From Candidatus Alistipes avicola (GTDB taxonomy: Bacteria > Bacteroidota > Bacteroidia > Bacteroidales > Rikenellaceae), in assembly GCA_019118565.1 (NCBI GenBank), contig DWYR01000009.1, positions 1-64,000 of the forward strand: 64,000 nt of DNA. Reading direction: 5' to 3'. Numbering within the stretch: position 1 is the stretch's first letter; each line of letters starts with the position of its first letter. The notes beneath the pieces are model-generated. The model searched no databases. It was not told where the DNA came from and was given only the letters and a program-made list of their open reading frames with translations. Below, in pieces: positions 1 through 11,680 of this stretch. The position numbers and the translations under genes are program-made.

Positions 1-1060
1 CCGAGAGGATGTTTTTTGTTTCGGAGAGCATCATGACATTCTGCTCGCTGCACATCTGCTGTACAGTGAGATAGAGGTCGTGCAACAGGGCGAAACTGCG
101 GTAATTCTCCCGCATCAGATCGGCCGTATTCCAGAAGCGGACCTCGCGGTCGTACCGATCGCATATCTCTTTCAGCAGGGGTTGCAGCTGGGCAACGAGC
201 GGCCGTGCCGGAGAATCCTTCGTACACCATCCCTCGGTTGTTTGGCTCATCTTGCGGACAGTAGCTGTCGGAGCCTTGACCTCCCCGTTGGCAACCGTTG
301 TGAAGTAGTTGGCAAAGCTGCGGCTCTTCCCCGAGAAGTCGGCGGGAGATACGCCGGCTGATCGCATGATTCCGATCGCCTTGACTCCCAACTCCTGAAA
401 AGCCTTTTTGCCGGCTTTGGCCTCCCCGGCCGCCTTGCCGACGATCTTGCCCAGTTCGGTTTTCGACCGCTCCATGGCCAGTGTCGAACGGTTGCTCTCC
501 TTGAAGATCTCACCGCCGAGCGACAGGATACCGTCGCGCACGTCCCAGCGCTTGCCCTCCTCGATCCGCTCTTCGACGAAGGCCGTGAGCCATTGTTGCA
601 GCTCCTTGTCGGTACGGATCCGTTCGATGAGTGCATCGGCGCTTTTGGTAAGGATCGAGGAGGTCTCAATCTCGATGTTGTAGTTCAGGTCGAGTCCCAA
701 CTCCTGCAGGAAGGCACGGAGTATGCGTTGGAAAAAGGTGTCGATGGTGAGTACCGTGAATCGCGAGTAGTCGTGCAGAATTCTCGACCGGGCTTCTTTG
801 GCGCGTCCCCGTACGGTCTGCTCATCGAGCGAGAGCTCCTCCATCAGACTCTGCAGATAGTTGCTCGGGGCCCCCGATGCCAGGGCATGAATCTCGCCCA
901 GAATTCGGGATTTCATCTCTTCGGTAGCCTTGTTGGTGAAGGTAACGGCCAGAATATGACGGTAGAGGAGCGGATTCTCCACTACATCGTGTACATATTT
1001 GTAAGCCAGCTGGTAGGTTTTTCCGGAACCGGCGCTGGCGTTCAGAATTTTTGCTCTCAC
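1..1060 (-). CDS. UvrD/RecB-like (AddA-type) helicase-nuclease, N-terminal part, truncated by window edge
   Basis: Reverse-strand frame from a GTG at 1060 reads VRAKILNASAGSGKTYQLAYKYVHDVVENPLLYRHILAVTFTNKATEEMKSRIL: Walker A (ASAGSGKT) and FTNKAT motif. Open to the left edge. Confidence 0.85.
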   Translation of the reverse strand, partial: MRAKILNASAGSGKTYQLAYKYVHDVVENPLLYRHILAVTFTNKATEEMKSRILGEIHALASGAPSNYLQSLMEELSLDEQTVRGRAKEARSRILHDYSRFTVLTIDTFFQRILRAFLQELGLDLNYNIEIETSSILTKSADALIERIRTDKELQQWLTAFVEERIEEGKRWDVRDGILSLGGEIFKESNRSTLAMERSKTELGKIVGKAAGEAKAGKKAFQELGVKAIGIMRSAGVSPADFSGKSRSFANYFTTVANGEVKAPTATVRKMSQTTEGWCTKDSPARPLVAQLQPLLKEICDRYDREVRFWNTADLMRENYRSFALLHDLYLTVQQMCSEQNVMMLSETKNILS

Positions 1061-1170
1061 GAAAATGCTGTTCAAAATGCGAATAAAGGTAGTGATAAAT
1101 CGGGGAACGTGCGGCGGATTTAAGAAAAATATCGTATCTTAGTTCCTGAAAATTTAAAGATCGGTTAGAA

Positions 1171-1914
1171 ATGATGAAAAAATGGGTCCTCTCTTTGGCC
1201 ATGCTGACATTCGCTTTTTCGGTGTCGGCTCAGAATAATGATGTAATCAACAAGAGCGAGTTGGCTCCGGAGGTTGCTGCGGCCAGTGGCGAGAAGATGG
1301 AGTGGCTGCCGTCGTTTACGGGGGTTTCGGTCGATGGCTTGTTCAAGATCAACTTTGTCAAGGTGCCGACGGATCAGGCTCCCAAGATCGTTTTCAATAC
1401 GAAAGGTATTTACGACACCCAGTTCAAGGCTGAGGTGAACAAGGATAAGATACTGGTTATTTCCGAGCGTATCGGTTACCGGACGAAGTCCGAGACCGAG
1501 GTTACGATCTACTACAATACGCTTGAGAAGATCTACGTTGCCGGAGCGGATGCTTCGTTCAAGAGCCCGATCGATTATCCGATGGCCGAGTGCCGTTTTT
1601 CGGATGGGGCTACCGTGCGTGCCGAGCTCGATGTGAAGGACCTGCAGATGGAGATTACGGGTAAAAGTACCGTTGTGCTTACGGGAACGACGCGTTATTG
1701 GAATCTGAATGTTTCGACCAGCCAGTTGGATGCCTCGCAGGTCGGGTGTATGTCGCTTCGGTTGAACGCATCGAACAAGGCTGATGTGACGATCAAGGCT
1801 CCGGAGCGTCTGGAGGCATCAGTCAGCACGAAGGGTATGATCCATTGCATCGGGCGACCCGAACTTTTGCATACGTCGAACTCTCTGATCGGAGGGGAGA
1901 TCCTGTTCGAATAA
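1171..1914 (+). CDS. DUF2807-like (GIN/auto-transporter head) secreted protein
   Basis: 247 aa, signal peptide MMKKWVLSLAMLTFAFSVSAQ, beta-rich repeats typical of DUF2807. Confidence 0.7.
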   Translation: MMKKWVLSLAMLTFAFSVSAQNNDVINKSELAPEVAAASGEKMEWLPSFTGVSVDGLFKINFVKVPTDQAPKIVFNTKGIYDTQFKAEVNKDKILVISERIGYRTKSETEVTIYYNTLEKIYVAGADASFKSPIDYPMAECRFSDGATVRAELDVKDLQMEITGKSTVVLTGTTRYWNLNVSTSQLDASQVGCMSLRLNASNKADVTIKAPERLEASVSTKGMIHCIGRPELLHTSNSLIGGEILFE

Positions 1915-1918
1915 GGTC

Positions 1919-4762
1919 ATGCAGGGATTTTTACAGGAGGTCGCAGCCGACCTGTACGAGCGATACGGGGACGATATTTCGTCCCTTTTTGTTCTTTTCC
2001 CCTCGCGTCGTGCGAGGGTCTTCTTCGTTGATGCATTGTCGAAACTCTCCGATCGTCCGTTGTGGGAGCCCCGGTGGACGACCGTGGATGAGTTGATGAG
2101 CGAGATCTCGGGACTGCGCGTAGGGGATCGGGTGCGCCTGATTACCGAACTCTACAAGGTCTATTCGGAGTTCCATCCCGAATCCTTCGATAAGTTCTAT
2201 TTCTGGGGGGAGATGCTCCTGACCGATTTCGATACGATCGACAAGTATCGGATCGATGCCGATATGCTCTTCCGCAACCTATCCGATCTGAAGGAGTTGG
2301 AGAGCGATATCTCTTACCTGACTCCGGTGCAGCTACAGGTCATTACCACGTTCTGGAGCCATTTTCTGGGCGAAGGGAATCTTTCGGACGAGAAACGCCG
2401 CTTCCTGAAGATCTGGCAGTCGCTGGGCCCGGTTTACAAGGCCTACCGCCAGCGGCTCCAATCCTTGGGGCTGGCCTATACGGGTATGGTCCACCGGGCG
2501 GCCGCCGAACGGCTCGATGCCGGCGACTTCTCCTTCTCCGAGCCGAAACGGTTTGTCGTTGCCGGGTTTAATGCCCTGTCCCAATGTGAGAAGAGACTCT
2601 TTAAGTTCCTTGCCGATTCAGCTGACTTTTATTGGGATTACGATACCTATTACAAGGGAAATCCGGAGCAGGAGGCCGGTATGTTCATTCGGGAGAACCT
2701 TTCGATGTTCCCATCCCGCAGCGAACTTTCCCACGATCATTTTCTCTTCCCGAAACGGATCGAGGCGATTTCGACCGTCTCGAATGCGGCGCAGTGTAAA
2801 TACGTGGCTACGCTCCTGCGTGAACTGGCTGCCGAGCAAGGGCCGCTGGGCAAGGAGACCGCCATTGTATTGACGGATGAGAACCTTTTGTTGCCGTTGT
2901 TGCACGCCCTCCCTCCGGAGATCGGTAAGGTGAATGTAACGATGGGTTACCCACTGAAACAGAGCCTCTCCTATTCGTTTGTTGAACGTTTGATCGAATT
3001 GCAGAGCCATGCCCGACTCAAGGAGGGGCGCCCCTTCTTTTATCATGCCGATGTGCTGGGTATCCTGTCCCACCCCTATGTAATCGAGAGTGACCCTTCG
3101 CGTATGGTAGCGATGCAGGAGGAGATCGTGCGGGACAGACGTATTATGGTCGATTCCGCATGGTTGCGGCAACTCCCGGTTTTGGAGGTGCTGTTCCGTT
3201 CGACGGGCGACTGGCACGAGTTGTCGGACTACCTGCTCGATGTGTTGCAAACGGTGGCTCACTACTCACCTGAGGACGAGGATTCGGATCGCCGCCTGGA
3301 GTTCCTGACGGTTATATCCGAGGAGATCGTAAAACTTCGCAATTCGCTTGATATGTGCGATGTGGAGTTGACTACATCCATCTATACTTCACTTCTTCGG
3401 CGCCACCTTCAGACGCTGCGGGTCCCTTATGAGGGAGAGCCGCTCGAAGGGGTGCAGGTGATGGGAATCCTCGAGACACGTAACCTCGATTTCCGCAACG
3501 TGATCCTGCTCTCGATGAACGACGACAACTTCCCGGGCAACCGGATGGCGGGCTCATCGTTCGTTCCCTATAACCTGAAGGCGGCCTACGGTTTGCCGAC
3601 CCCGGAGCACCACGAAGGAGTCTATGCCTACTATTTCTACCGGCTGCTCCAGCGGGCGGAGAACGTGCGGATGCTCTACTGTTCCCATGCCGATGAGAAG
3701 ACGACCGGCGAACAGAGCCGTTATATCTATCAACTTGCCTATGAGACGCCGTTTGAGCTTAAACGGCGCGAAGTGGGTATCGACGTGAATCTTTCGGAGA
3801 CTGAACCGATCGAAGTCCCCAAAACGGGTGCTACGGCCGAGAAACTGGCCCGTTTTACTTGTGAGGAGAATCCTGTTGCACTCTCACCGACCTCGTTCTT
3901 CCGCTATGTGGCCTGCCCGCTGCGTTTCTATTTCCATTCGGTGGCCCGACTGCAACCCGATGACGAGATCTCCGAGGAGGTCGATGCCCCGATGTTCGGA
4001 ACGATCCTCCATGCGGCCATGCAACAACTCTATGAACCGCTCATCGGCCAATCTTCGCAGGGAGATACGCTGCGTGCTCTGAGCCGCTCCGAAAAGGTCG
4101 AACAGGCGGTGGTGGACTCGATCAATGCCAACTACCTGATAGATCCTGAAGCGACGCTGGAGGATTACAGTGGCAACCTGCTGCTTGTCAAGGATATTGT
4201 TACCCGTTACATTCGACAGGGAATCCTTCCGTTCGATGCTGCTCACGACGGCTTTACGGTCGAGGGGCTGGAACAGCCGATCCGGCATGAGTTTGCATTC
4301 GAAAGTGCAGGCAAACCTTGCCGCGTCGTTTTCGGAGGTATGGCCGACCGGATCGACCGTCTTGCGGACGGGACACTGCGGGTTGTGGATTATAAGACGG
4401 GCGAGCCACACTTAGAGTTCCAGGGGGTGGATGCACTTTTCCACGGAGATGCCAAACAGCGACAGTCCAACGTCTTGCAGACGTTAATTTACTCGATGGT
4501 TCTCTATCATACCCGTCGTGCCGATACCGAGCCGACCCTCTATTACGTCCGGGCAATGAACCGGGAGGATTATCGCCCGCAACTGGTCGATCGGGAGCTT
4601 GGGCGAACCGGAGTACGTTATTCGGAGTATCGGGAGGAGTTTGAGGGGTTGTTGCGCGAGACGCTTGCCGAACTCTTCGATCCGTCGGTTCCGTTCCGTC
4701 AGACCGATGATGTGGAGCATACCTGCCGCTACTGCGACTTCAAGGAGATTTGCAGACGATAG
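1919..4762 (+). CDS. AddB-like PD-(D/E)XK nuclease / inactivated helicase
   Basis: 947 aa; RecB nuclease motif LRVVDYKTGEP; Cys pattern ACPLRFYFH ... CRYCDFKEIC as in Fe-S AddB nucleases; lies near an AddA-like gene. Confidence 0.85.
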   Translation: MQGFLQEVAADLYERYGDDISSLFVLFPSRRARVFFVDALSKLSDRPLWEPRWTTVDELMSEISGLRVGDRVRLITELYKVYSEFHPESFDKFYFWGEMLLTDFDTIDKYRIDADMLFRNLSDLKELESDISYLTPVQLQVITTFWSHFLGEGNLSDEKRRFLKIWQSLGPVYKAYRQRLQSLGLAYTGMVHRAAAERLDAGDFSFSEPKRFVVAGFNALSQCEKRLFKFLADSADFYWDYDTYYKGNPEQEAGMFIRENLSMFPSRSELSHDHFLFPKRIEAISTVSNAAQCKYVATLLRELAAEQGPLGKETAIVLTDENLLLPLLHALPPEIGKVNVTMGYPLKQSLSYSFVERLIELQSHARLKEGRPFFYHADVLGILSHPYVIESDPSRMVAMQEEIVRDRRIMVDSAWLRQLPVLEVLFRSTGDWHELSDYLLDVLQTVAHYSPEDEDSDRRLEFLTVISEEIVKLRNSLDMCDVELTTSIYTSLLRRHLQTLRVPYEGEPLEGVQVMGILETRNLDFRNVILLSMNDDNFPGNRMAGSSFVPYNLKAAYGLPTPEHHEGVYAYYFYRLLQRAENVRMLYCSHADEKTTGEQSRYIYQLAYETPFELKRREVGIDVNLSETEPIEVPKTGATAEKLARFTCEENPVALSPTSFFRYVACPLRFYFHSVARLQPDDEISEEVDAPMFGTILHAAMQQLYEPLIGQSSQGDTLRALSRSEKVEQAVVDSINANYLIDPEATLEDYSGNLLLVKDIVTRYIRQGILPFDAAHDGFTVEGLEQPIRHEFAFESAGKPCRVVFGGMADRIDRLADGTLRVVDYKTGEPHLEFQGVDALFHGDAKQRQSNVLQTLIYSMVLYHTRRADTEPTLYYVRAMNREDYRPQLVDRELGRTGVRYSEYREEFEGLLRETLAELFDPSVPFRQTDDVEHTCRYCDFKEICRR

Positions 4763-4775
4763 TTAAAGCGAATAT

Positions 4776-5318
4776 TTATTTACTGCTTTCTATCTCTTTA
4801 TTCTTCAGATTATTCTGAATTTTATTGAGTAGCTCTTCCGACGAGATGTCAAGATTCGACGGGGAGATGATGTAAGGGGCACCGAATCGGCGTTCCTGCC
4901 AGTTCATCAGGTGTTTGGAAAGGGAGCTCTTTTCCTGTCCGATCCGCTCTTCGGGATGATGGAATTCGATGAGTAGGAATGTCTGCCCGTAGATCTTCTG
5001 GAGCCGCACTCCTGAAATTTCTTCCCATTTGATTCGATACCAGTCTTTTCTGGCCGGAACATAAAGTTCCAGTTCCTTGTCGCCGATACGGACTATCTCC
5101 TGCCGACAACGCAAGTTGCGCAGTGTGGTGCAGAGCAGCAGACAGAATCCGCCTCCGAAGAGGATGATGCCGAGAATGCCGATGAGGCGTCCGGCTACGT
5201 GGGACTCCTCTCTCAGCAGTAGAAAGAGGGAGAGTCCGAACAGGATCAGGGTGGCAATCGTGCCGCCGATCAGTTTGCGGCGGCTGGCATAGATGACGGT
5301 GGTAGGGCGGTTGCTCAT
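4776..5318 (-). CDS. small membrane protein (two N-terminal TM segments), unknown function
   Basis: 180 aa ORF with two hydrophobic segments. Confidence 0.6.
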   Translation of the reverse strand: MSNRPTTVIYASRRKLIGGTIATLILFGLSLFLLLREESHVAGRLIGILGIILFGGGFCLLLCTTLRNLRCRQEIVRIGDKELELYVPARKDWYRIKWEEISGVRLQKIYGQTFLLIEFHHPEERIGQEKSSLSKHLMNWQERRFGAPYIISPSNLDISSEELLNKIQNNLKNKEIESSK

Positions 5319-5336
5319 GGGGTGCTTTTTTTAGGG

Positions 5337-6284
5337 TTAGTCGAAGGATTGCATGCCGGATTGGGCGATATGCATGAGGCGTTGGTACTGTTCGGGCGAG
5401 AGTTCCATGAAGAAGTAGTGGATCGGATCAACCCGCATACCATTGTGACGCACTTCGTAGTGGAGGTGCGGGGCCAGCGAGAGGCCCGTGTTGCCGCTTA
5501 GTCCGATGATGTCGCCGCGGCGAACTTCCTCTCCTTTCTGTACGTTGATGGCCATCAGGTGGCTGTACGAGGTTTCGTAGCCGTTCCCGTGGTCGATGAC
5601 AATGGTGCGTCCGGCGGTGGATCGCTCGGCGATCTCCTTTACGCGGCCGTCAGCTGTGGCAAATACGCGCGAACCTTCGGGCACCGTATAGTCGACTCCC
5701 TGGTGGGATTGGAGGGTGCGGTAAAAGGGGTGGATGCGCATGCCGTAGGAAGCGGTCAGCAGGGTGAGCTGCTGGTTGATAACCGGTTGAATGGCCGGAA
5801 TATGGTTCTTTCCTTCGCCGACACGGTCTATCTTGGCCTGCAATTCGACATAGGTCTCTTCGAGTTTTGCAAGTTCTTTCTCCATCTGATTCAACCGCTC
5901 GCGGAATTCGATGTTGAGCGCCCGGTCCGATTTGTCGAGGATGGCCTCGAGCGAGGCGAGACGCTTGGCCTCGTATTCCGAGTCGAAGTCGTAGGGGGTT
6001 GATTCGAAGAGCAGGGCGAATACATTGCGATCGCGATCGACGACATTCTGCATGACCGTCTGGAGCGAGTCGTAGCGGGCTTCGAGTTGTTCGTACTCGG
6101 AGCGCATGCGGTCTGTCGAATGGCGCAGTTCGTATTCGACGGGGGTGTCGAAAAAAATCGAGATGACCAGATAGTAAAGCATGGCCGCACCGAACCAGAC
6201 CAGTATCTGGAATGAGATGTGGATTATGCGTTGCTTGATGCTGCGCTGTTTGACATGCTGTATCTGTTTGCCTTGTTTTGTCAT
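5337..6284 (-). CDS. M23 family metallopeptidase with TM and coiled coil
   Basis: HPFYRTLQSHQGVDYTVPEGSRV ... APHLHYEVR: LytM/M23 motifs. Confidence 0.9.
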   Translation of the reverse strand: MTKQGKQIQHVKQRSIKQRIIHISFQILVWFGAAMLYYLVISIFFDTPVEYELRHSTDRMRSEYEQLEARYDSLQTVMQNVVDRDRNVFALLFESTPYDFDSEYEAKRLASLEAILDKSDRALNIEFRERLNQMEKELAKLEETYVELQAKIDRVGEGKNHIPAIQPVINQQLTLLTASYGMRIHPFYRTLQSHQGVDYTVPEGSRVFATADGRVKEIAERSTAGRTIVIDHGNGYETSYSHLMAINVQKGEEVRRGDIIGLSGNTGLSLAPHLHYEVRHNGMRVDPIHYFFMELSPEQYQRLMHIAQSGMQSFD

Positions 6285-6288
6285 TTCG

Positions 6289-7269
6289 TTACTCTTCGAA
6301 GGTATCGAGGTTCAGTTCTCGCATCTGCTCCATCAGACGCGTGTACTCCTCGTTGGTCATGTTCTTGTTGAAGTAGTTGATCGGATTGACCACCTGCCCC
6401 ATGTGGATCACCTCGTAATGGAGGTGAGCTCCGGTCGATCCGCCGGTCGTGCCGACGCGTCCGATCAACTGACCGCGCACTACGCGTTCGCCCGGCTTGA
6501 CGTAAATTTCACTCAGGTGGGCATATCGGGTCTGATAGCCGTATTCGTGGTCGAGCAGGATCTGTTTTCCGTACCCCCGGTGGGGCTGTCCCATATCGAC
6601 CTGCGAGACCGTTGCGTCGCCTGTTGCATAGACCGCATCGCCGGTTCGGGCAGCCAGGTCGACACCCTTGTGGAGGATCCGACGCTTGTAGATCGGGTGA
6701 TAACGATACCCGAATGGCTCGATACCCTTGCGCAGGGCCGAGCGGTCGATCGGCCAGATGGCCGGGATGGCCATCGACATGTTCTCCTTGTTCTTGGCCA
6801 GAATCTGTAACTGGTCTAACGAGACGGAGGTGCGGTAGAGCTGCCGGCTGAAAGCATCGAGCTGCCGCCATGCCCGCAACATCACCGGAGCATACTCGTC
6901 ATCGGCGAAATCGTCGTACTTGGAACGGGGATAGGGTGAGTAGATGCCTTCGATCGCGAGCGTGTCGGCCGAGAAGAGCGGGCGGTAGACGAAGTTGTCG
7001 CGGTGGTGGATCTCCTCCAGCTTGCGCTGGGCGGCCCGTATCTTGTCCTGCAGCAGGCTGTATTTCAGTTCCATCTCCGTGTTCTCGTTGATGATACGGT
7101 GCATTTTCGGCGTGTAGAAGACACTCGAAAAGACCACATTTACGATTGAAACGGCAATGAAGATGAGCAGAATCTTGCGGATGATGCGGTAGGTGCGCAG
7201 TCGGTACGACACCAGGTCGGCCCGACTGCGCGGCATTTGCCATCCGAATATCCCCTTTTTTCGTCTCAT
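6289..7269 (-). CDS. M23 family metallopeptidase (paralogue of the preceding gene)
   Basis: HPIYKRRILHKGVDLAARTGDAVYATGDATV ... GAHLHYEVIHMG. Confidence 0.9.
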   Translation of the reverse strand: MRRKKGIFGWQMPRSRADLVSYRLRTYRIIRKILLIFIAVSIVNVVFSSVFYTPKMHRIINENTEMELKYSLLQDKIRAAQRKLEEIHHRDNFVYRPLFSADTLAIEGIYSPYPRSKYDDFADDEYAPVMLRAWRQLDAFSRQLYRTSVSLDQLQILAKNKENMSMAIPAIWPIDRSALRKGIEPFGYRYHPIYKRRILHKGVDLAARTGDAVYATGDATVSQVDMGQPHRGYGKQILLDHEYGYQTRYAHLSEIYVKPGERVVRGQLIGRVGTTGGSTGAHLHYEVIHMGQVVNPINYFNKNMTNEEYTRLMEQMRELNLDTFEE

Positions 7270-7349
7270 TCTCCTGAAAAACTGTGTCGATATGATGCAA
7301 AATTAAGGTAAAATATGTAATTTTGCAACCTTATGGTAAACGTCAAAAG

Positions 7350-9986
7350 ATGAAACCGCAGTATATGGAATCCAATAAAATTCGACAGGCTTTCCTCGAT
7401 TTCTTCGCAGGAAAGGATCATGTGATCGTACCGTCGGCACCGATGGTCGTAAAAAATGACCCCACGCTGATGTTCACCAACGCGGGGATGAACCAGTTTA
7501 AGGATATTTTTCTCGGAAATATTCCGCGCCCCTATCCCCGGGCGGCCGATACGCAGAAGTGCCTGCGGGTTTCGGGCAAGCATAACGACCTGGAGGAGGT
7601 CGGACACGATACCTATCACCACACGATGTTCGAGATGCTGGGCAACTGGTCTTTCGGCGACTACTTCAAACGCGAGGCGATCGACTGGGCCTGGGAGCTG
7701 CTGACCGAAGTGTATGGTCTGGATCCCAAGCGGATGTACGCTACCGTTTTCGAGGGAAGCCCCGAAGATGGGGTGCCGTTCGATCAGGAGGCATACGACC
7801 TGTGGGCCAAACACCTACCTGAGGATCACATCCTCCGCGGCAACAAGCACGATAACTTCTGGGAGATGGGTGATGTGGGTCCCTGCGGCCCTTGCAGCGA
7901 GATTCACTACGACCTGCGCGACGAGGCGGAGATTGCCAAGGTCCCCGGCCGTGAGATGGTCAATCAGGGCAGCCCGCTGGTAATCGAGATCTGGAACCTG
8001 GTCTTCATGCAGTTCAACAGCAAGGCGAACGGCTCGCTTGAGTCTCTGGCCGCCAACTGCATCGATACGGGTATGGGATTCGAGCGTCTCTGCATGATCC
8101 TTCAGGGCAAGAAATCGAACTACGATACCGACGTATTCCAGCCGACGATCCAGCGGATCGCCTCGATGTCGGGCAAACGTTACGGTGAGGATGAGAAGGC
8201 CGACATCGCCATGCGTGTGGTGGCCGATCACCTGCGTGCGATTGTCTTCTCGATCGCCGACGGCCAGCTTCCGTCGAATGTGAAGGCCGGTTATGTGATC
8301 CGACGCATCCTGCGCCGTGCCGTTCGCTACGGTTATACCTATCTGGGCTTCAACGAACCCTTCATTTGCCGCCTGGTCCCCGGACTGGTCGAGCAGATGG
8401 GGGGCCAGTTCCCCGAGATCAAGGCGCAGCAGACCCTGATCGAGAAGGTGATCGAGGAGGAGGAGAGTGCCTTCCTGCGCACGCTTGCGACGGGTATCAA
8501 CCTGCTCGACGGTGTGATGGCTCAGGCCCGCAAGGAGGGTGGCAACCGCATCTCCGGCAAGGATGCCTTCCTGCTTTATGATACCTACGGATTCCCGATC
8601 GACCTGACCGAGCTGATTGCCCGCGAGCAGGGAATCGAGGTAGACCTGCCGGCTTTCGAAAAGGAGCTGCAGGCGCAGAAGGAGCGTTCGCGCAACGCCG
8701 CTGCCGTGGATACGGACGACTGGGTGGAGCTGATCCACATCGATCGGAGCGAGTTCGTGGGATACGATACGCTCAGCGCCGACGTAAAGATCGCCCGCTA
8801 CCGCCGGGTATCCTCCAAGGGTAAGACTTCGTATCAGCTGGTGTTCGACCGGACGCCTTTCTATGGCAACTCGGGAGGTCAGATCGGTGATGTCGGTTAT
8901 ATCGAAAATGCCAACGAGCGGATTGCGATCGTGGCGACCGAAAAGGAGAACGGCCTGACCGTACATGTGGCCGCACAGCTGCCCGAAAATCCGGCAGCCG
9001 ATTTTATCGCGGTGGTCGATGAGGAGAAACGCCAGGCGGCGGCCAACAACCATACGGCAACCCACCTGATGCACGCAGCATTGCGTAAGGTGCTGGGAAC
9101 GCACGTCGAGCAGAAGGGTTCGCTCGTAACGCCCGAACACCTGCGTTTCGACTTCTCGCACTTCCAGAAGGTAACCCCCGAGGAGTTGCGTGCCGTCGAG
9201 CGGCTGGTGAACCGGGCTATCCGTGCCAACTATCCGCTCGAGGAGAAACGCGATGCCACTATCGAGGAGGCCAAGAAGGCGGGAGCCATGATGCTCTTCG
9301 GCGAGAAGTATGGCGACCGGGTGCGTATGGTACGTTTCGGTGAGTCGGTCGAGTTGTGCGGCGGTACGCACGTGCGGGCGACCGGAAATATCGGTTTCTT
9401 CAAGATCGTGAACGAGAGTGCCATTTCGGCCGGTGTGCGGCGTATCGAGGCCGTAACGGGCGAGGGTGCCGAGAATATTCTCTATGCGACGGAGGATACG
9501 ATGCGTGATATATCCGAATATTTGAAGAATTCGCAGATCGTCCAGGCCATCAAGAAGGTGGTCGAGAGCAACGAGGCGTTGACCCGCGAGATGGAGGCGA
9601 TCCGTCGCGAGCAGGTAGCCGAGTGGGCCGAGAAGATCATTACCTCGACTCCGGAACGCAACGGAGTGCGCCTGATGGCCGTGCAGACCGACCGTCGTCC
9701 CGACTTCGTGAAGGAGCTTGTCTTTGCGGTACGCAGTCGTGCGAAGAATATCGTATTGGTATTGGGAACCGTGCAGGACGGCAAGCCGTCGCTCACGGTA
9801 GCGCTCGGCGACGATATCGTTGCCATGGGTGCGAATGCCGGAGCCGTTGTCCGTGAGGCGGCCAAGGCGATCAATGGCGGAGGTGGCGGACAGCCCTTCC
9901 TGGCAACGGCCGGCGGAAAGGATCCCGACGGCCTGCAGGCAGCAATCGACAAGGCTGTCGATTTGATCATGGAAAAAGTAAAATAG
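7350..9986 (+). CDS. alaS: alanyl-tRNA synthetase
   Basis: Full-length; [53 protein letters not shown]. Confidence 0.98.
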   Translation: MKPQYMESNKIRQAFLDFFAGKDHVIVPSAPMVVKNDPTLMFTNAGMNQFKDIFLGNIPRPYPRAADTQKCLRVSGKHNDLEEVGHDTYHHTMFEMLGNWSFGDYFKREAIDWAWELLTEVYGLDPKRMYATVFEGSPEDGVPFDQEAYDLWAKHLPEDHILRGNKHDNFWEMGDVGPCGPCSEIHYDLRDEAEIAKVPGREMVNQGSPLVIEIWNLVFMQFNSKANGSLESLAANCIDTGMGFERLCMILQGKKSNYDTDVFQPTIQRIASMSGKRYGEDEKADIAMRVVADHLRAIVFSIADGQLPSNVKAGYVIRRILRRAVRYGYTYLGFNEPFICRLVPGLVEQMGGQFPEIKAQQTLIEKVIEEEESAFLRTLATGINLLDGVMAQARKEGGNRISGKDAFLLYDTYGFPIDLTELIAREQGIEVDLPAFEKELQAQKERSRNAAAVDTDDWVELIHIDRSEFVGYDTLSADVKIARYRRVSSKGKTSYQLVFDRTPFYGNSGGQIGDVGYIENANERIAIVATEKENGLTVHVAAQLPENPAADFIAVVDEEKRQAAANNHTATHLMHAALRKVLGTHVEQKGSLVTPEHLRFDFSHFQKVTPEELRAVERLVNRAIRANYPLEEKRDATIEEAKKAGAMMLFGEKYGDRVRMVRFGESVELCGGTHVRATGNIGFFKIVNESAISAGVRRIEAVTGEGAENILYATEDTMRDISEYLKNSQIVQAIKKVVESNEALTREMEAIRREQVAEWAEKIITSTPERNGVRLMAVQTDRRPDFVKELVFAVRSRAKNIVLVLGTVQDGKPSLTVALGDDIVAMGANAGAVVREAAKAINGGGGGQPFLATAGGKDPDGLQAAIDKAVDLIMEKVK

Positions 9987-9993
9987 GAAAGTT

Positions 9994-11526
9994 ATGGAAC
10001 ATAAGAAAGTATTGTTGATGATCCTCGATGGATGGGGGATCGGAAACGGACAGAAGGGGGATGTGATCGCCCAGATGCAGCCCCCCTATATTACGGAGAT
10101 GACACGCCGTTATCCCCATGCGCAGCTGCGCACCGACGGTGAGAATGTCGGTCTGCCCGATGGACAGATGGGTAACTCGGAGGTCGGACACCTCAACATC
10201 GGTGCCGGGCGTGTCGTTTATCAGGATCTGGTGAAGATCAACCGCGCCTGCCGCGACGAGTCGATCCGTCAGAATCCGGAGATCGTCAAGGCATTCGAAT
10301 ATGCCAAGAAGAACGGGGTGAATGTCCACCTGATGGGCCTTGTCTCGGACGGAGGTGTACACTCATCGCTTGAGCACCTGCTCAAACTGACCGATATTGC
10401 AGCCAGCTACGGCATTGAGCATACCTACGTACATTGTTTCATGGATGGCCGCGACACCGACCCTTACAGCGGCAAGGGCTTTATTGAGCAACTCGAGCGC
10501 CATATGCGTGAAAAATCGACCGGAATCGTCGCATCGATCATCGGCCGCTACTACGCCATGGACCGCGACAAACGTTGGGAGCGTGTGAAGGAGGCCTACG
10601 ACCTGCTGGTCGAGGGTAAGGGCGAGCACTCGTCCGATATGGTGCTGGCCATGCAGAAATCCTACGACGAGGGGGTAACCGACGAGTTCGTGAAGCCGAT
10701 CGTGCGGATCGACGAGAACGGCAATCCGATCGGCATGATCCGTCCGAATGACATGGTGATCTTCTTCAACTACCGTAATGACCGGGCCAAGGAGCTGACC
10801 ATCGCCCTGACGCAGGAGGATATGCCGGAGCAGGGAATGCACACGATGCCGCTCTATTACTGCACGATGACCCCTTACGATGCCAAGTTCGAGGGGCTGC
10901 ACATCCTGTTCGACAAGGAGAACGTGGCCGATACGATCGGCGAGTACGTCTCGAAACAGGGACTTGCACAGTTGCGTATTGCCGAGACGGAGAAGTATGC
11001 CCACGTAACCTTCTTCCTGAACGGAGGCCGTGAGGAGAAGTTCCCCGGTGAGGAGCGAATTCTGGTTCCGTCGCCCAAGGTGGCAACCTACGACCTGCAG
11101 CCGGAGATGAGCGCCTATGAGGTGGCTGACAAGTTGGTTGCGGCGCTCGATACGCAGAAGTTCGATTTCATCTGCCTCAACTTCGCCAATGGCGATATGG
11201 TTGGCCATACCGGTGTTTACGAGGCAATTCAGAAGGCTGTGACGGCTGTTGATAGCTCGGTGGAGAAGGTGGTCGAGGCGGCCAAACGCAACGGCTACGA
11301 GGTGGTGCAGATTGCCGACCACGGCAATGCCGACAATGCGATCAATCCGGACGGTACGCCCAATACGGCCCATTCGCTCAACCCCGTACCCATCGTGGTG
11401 GTGTCGGATCGTGTGAAAGCGGTGCATAACGGAATTCTGGCCGATGTGGCTCCGACGGTACTCGACCTGATGGGGCTCCGTAAGCCGGAGGCGATGACCG
11501 GCCACTCGCTCGTAGAGTTCAAATAG
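9994..11526 (+). CDS. gpmI: 2,3-bisphosphoglycerate-independent phosphoglycerate mutase
   Basis: [41 protein letters not shown]. Confidence 0.97.
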   Translation: MEHKKVLLMILDGWGIGNGQKGDVIAQMQPPYITEMTRRYPHAQLRTDGENVGLPDGQMGNSEVGHLNIGAGRVVYQDLVKINRACRDESIRQNPEIVKAFEYAKKNGVNVHLMGLVSDGGVHSSLEHLLKLTDIAASYGIEHTYVHCFMDGRDTDPYSGKGFIEQLERHMREKSTGIVASIIGRYYAMDRDKRWERVKEAYDLLVEGKGEHSSDMVLAMQKSYDEGVTDEFVKPIVRIDENGNPIGMIRPNDMVIFFNYRNDRAKELTIALTQEDMPEQGMHTMPLYYCTMTPYDAKFEGLHILFDKENVADTIGEYVSKQGLAQLRIAETEKYAHVTFFLNGGREEKFPGEERILVPSPKVATYDLQPEMSAYEVADKLVAALDTQKFDFICLNFANGDMVGHTGVYEAIQKAVTAVDSSVEKVVEAAKRNGYEVVQIADHGNADNAINPDGTPNTAHSLNPVPIVVVSDRVKAVHNGILADVAPTVLDLMGLRKPEAMTGHSLVEFK

Positions 11527-11573
11527 CGAACGTTTAACCCTGTCAAGGGGCGGATTATTCCGCATTTCGCATA

Positions 11574-11619
11574 AAAGGAGACCCGGAGAATCTTTGGATT
11601 CCCCGGGCCTCCTTTTTTC
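11574..11619. terminator. intrinsic terminator after gpmI
   Basis: AGGAGACCCGGAGAATC-tttg-GATTCCCCGGGCCTCCT followed by T6. Confidence 0.85.
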
Positions 11620-11680
11620 TTGCGCTTGCTGGAAAAGTCGCAAGAACCATTGATAACACTGCTGTGATGAATTCTACCTA

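Noticed and set aside
7815-9371. 518-aa ORF antisense to alaS
   Set aside because: Lies entirely within alaS; no recognisable domain; long antisense frames are expected from the codon bias here.
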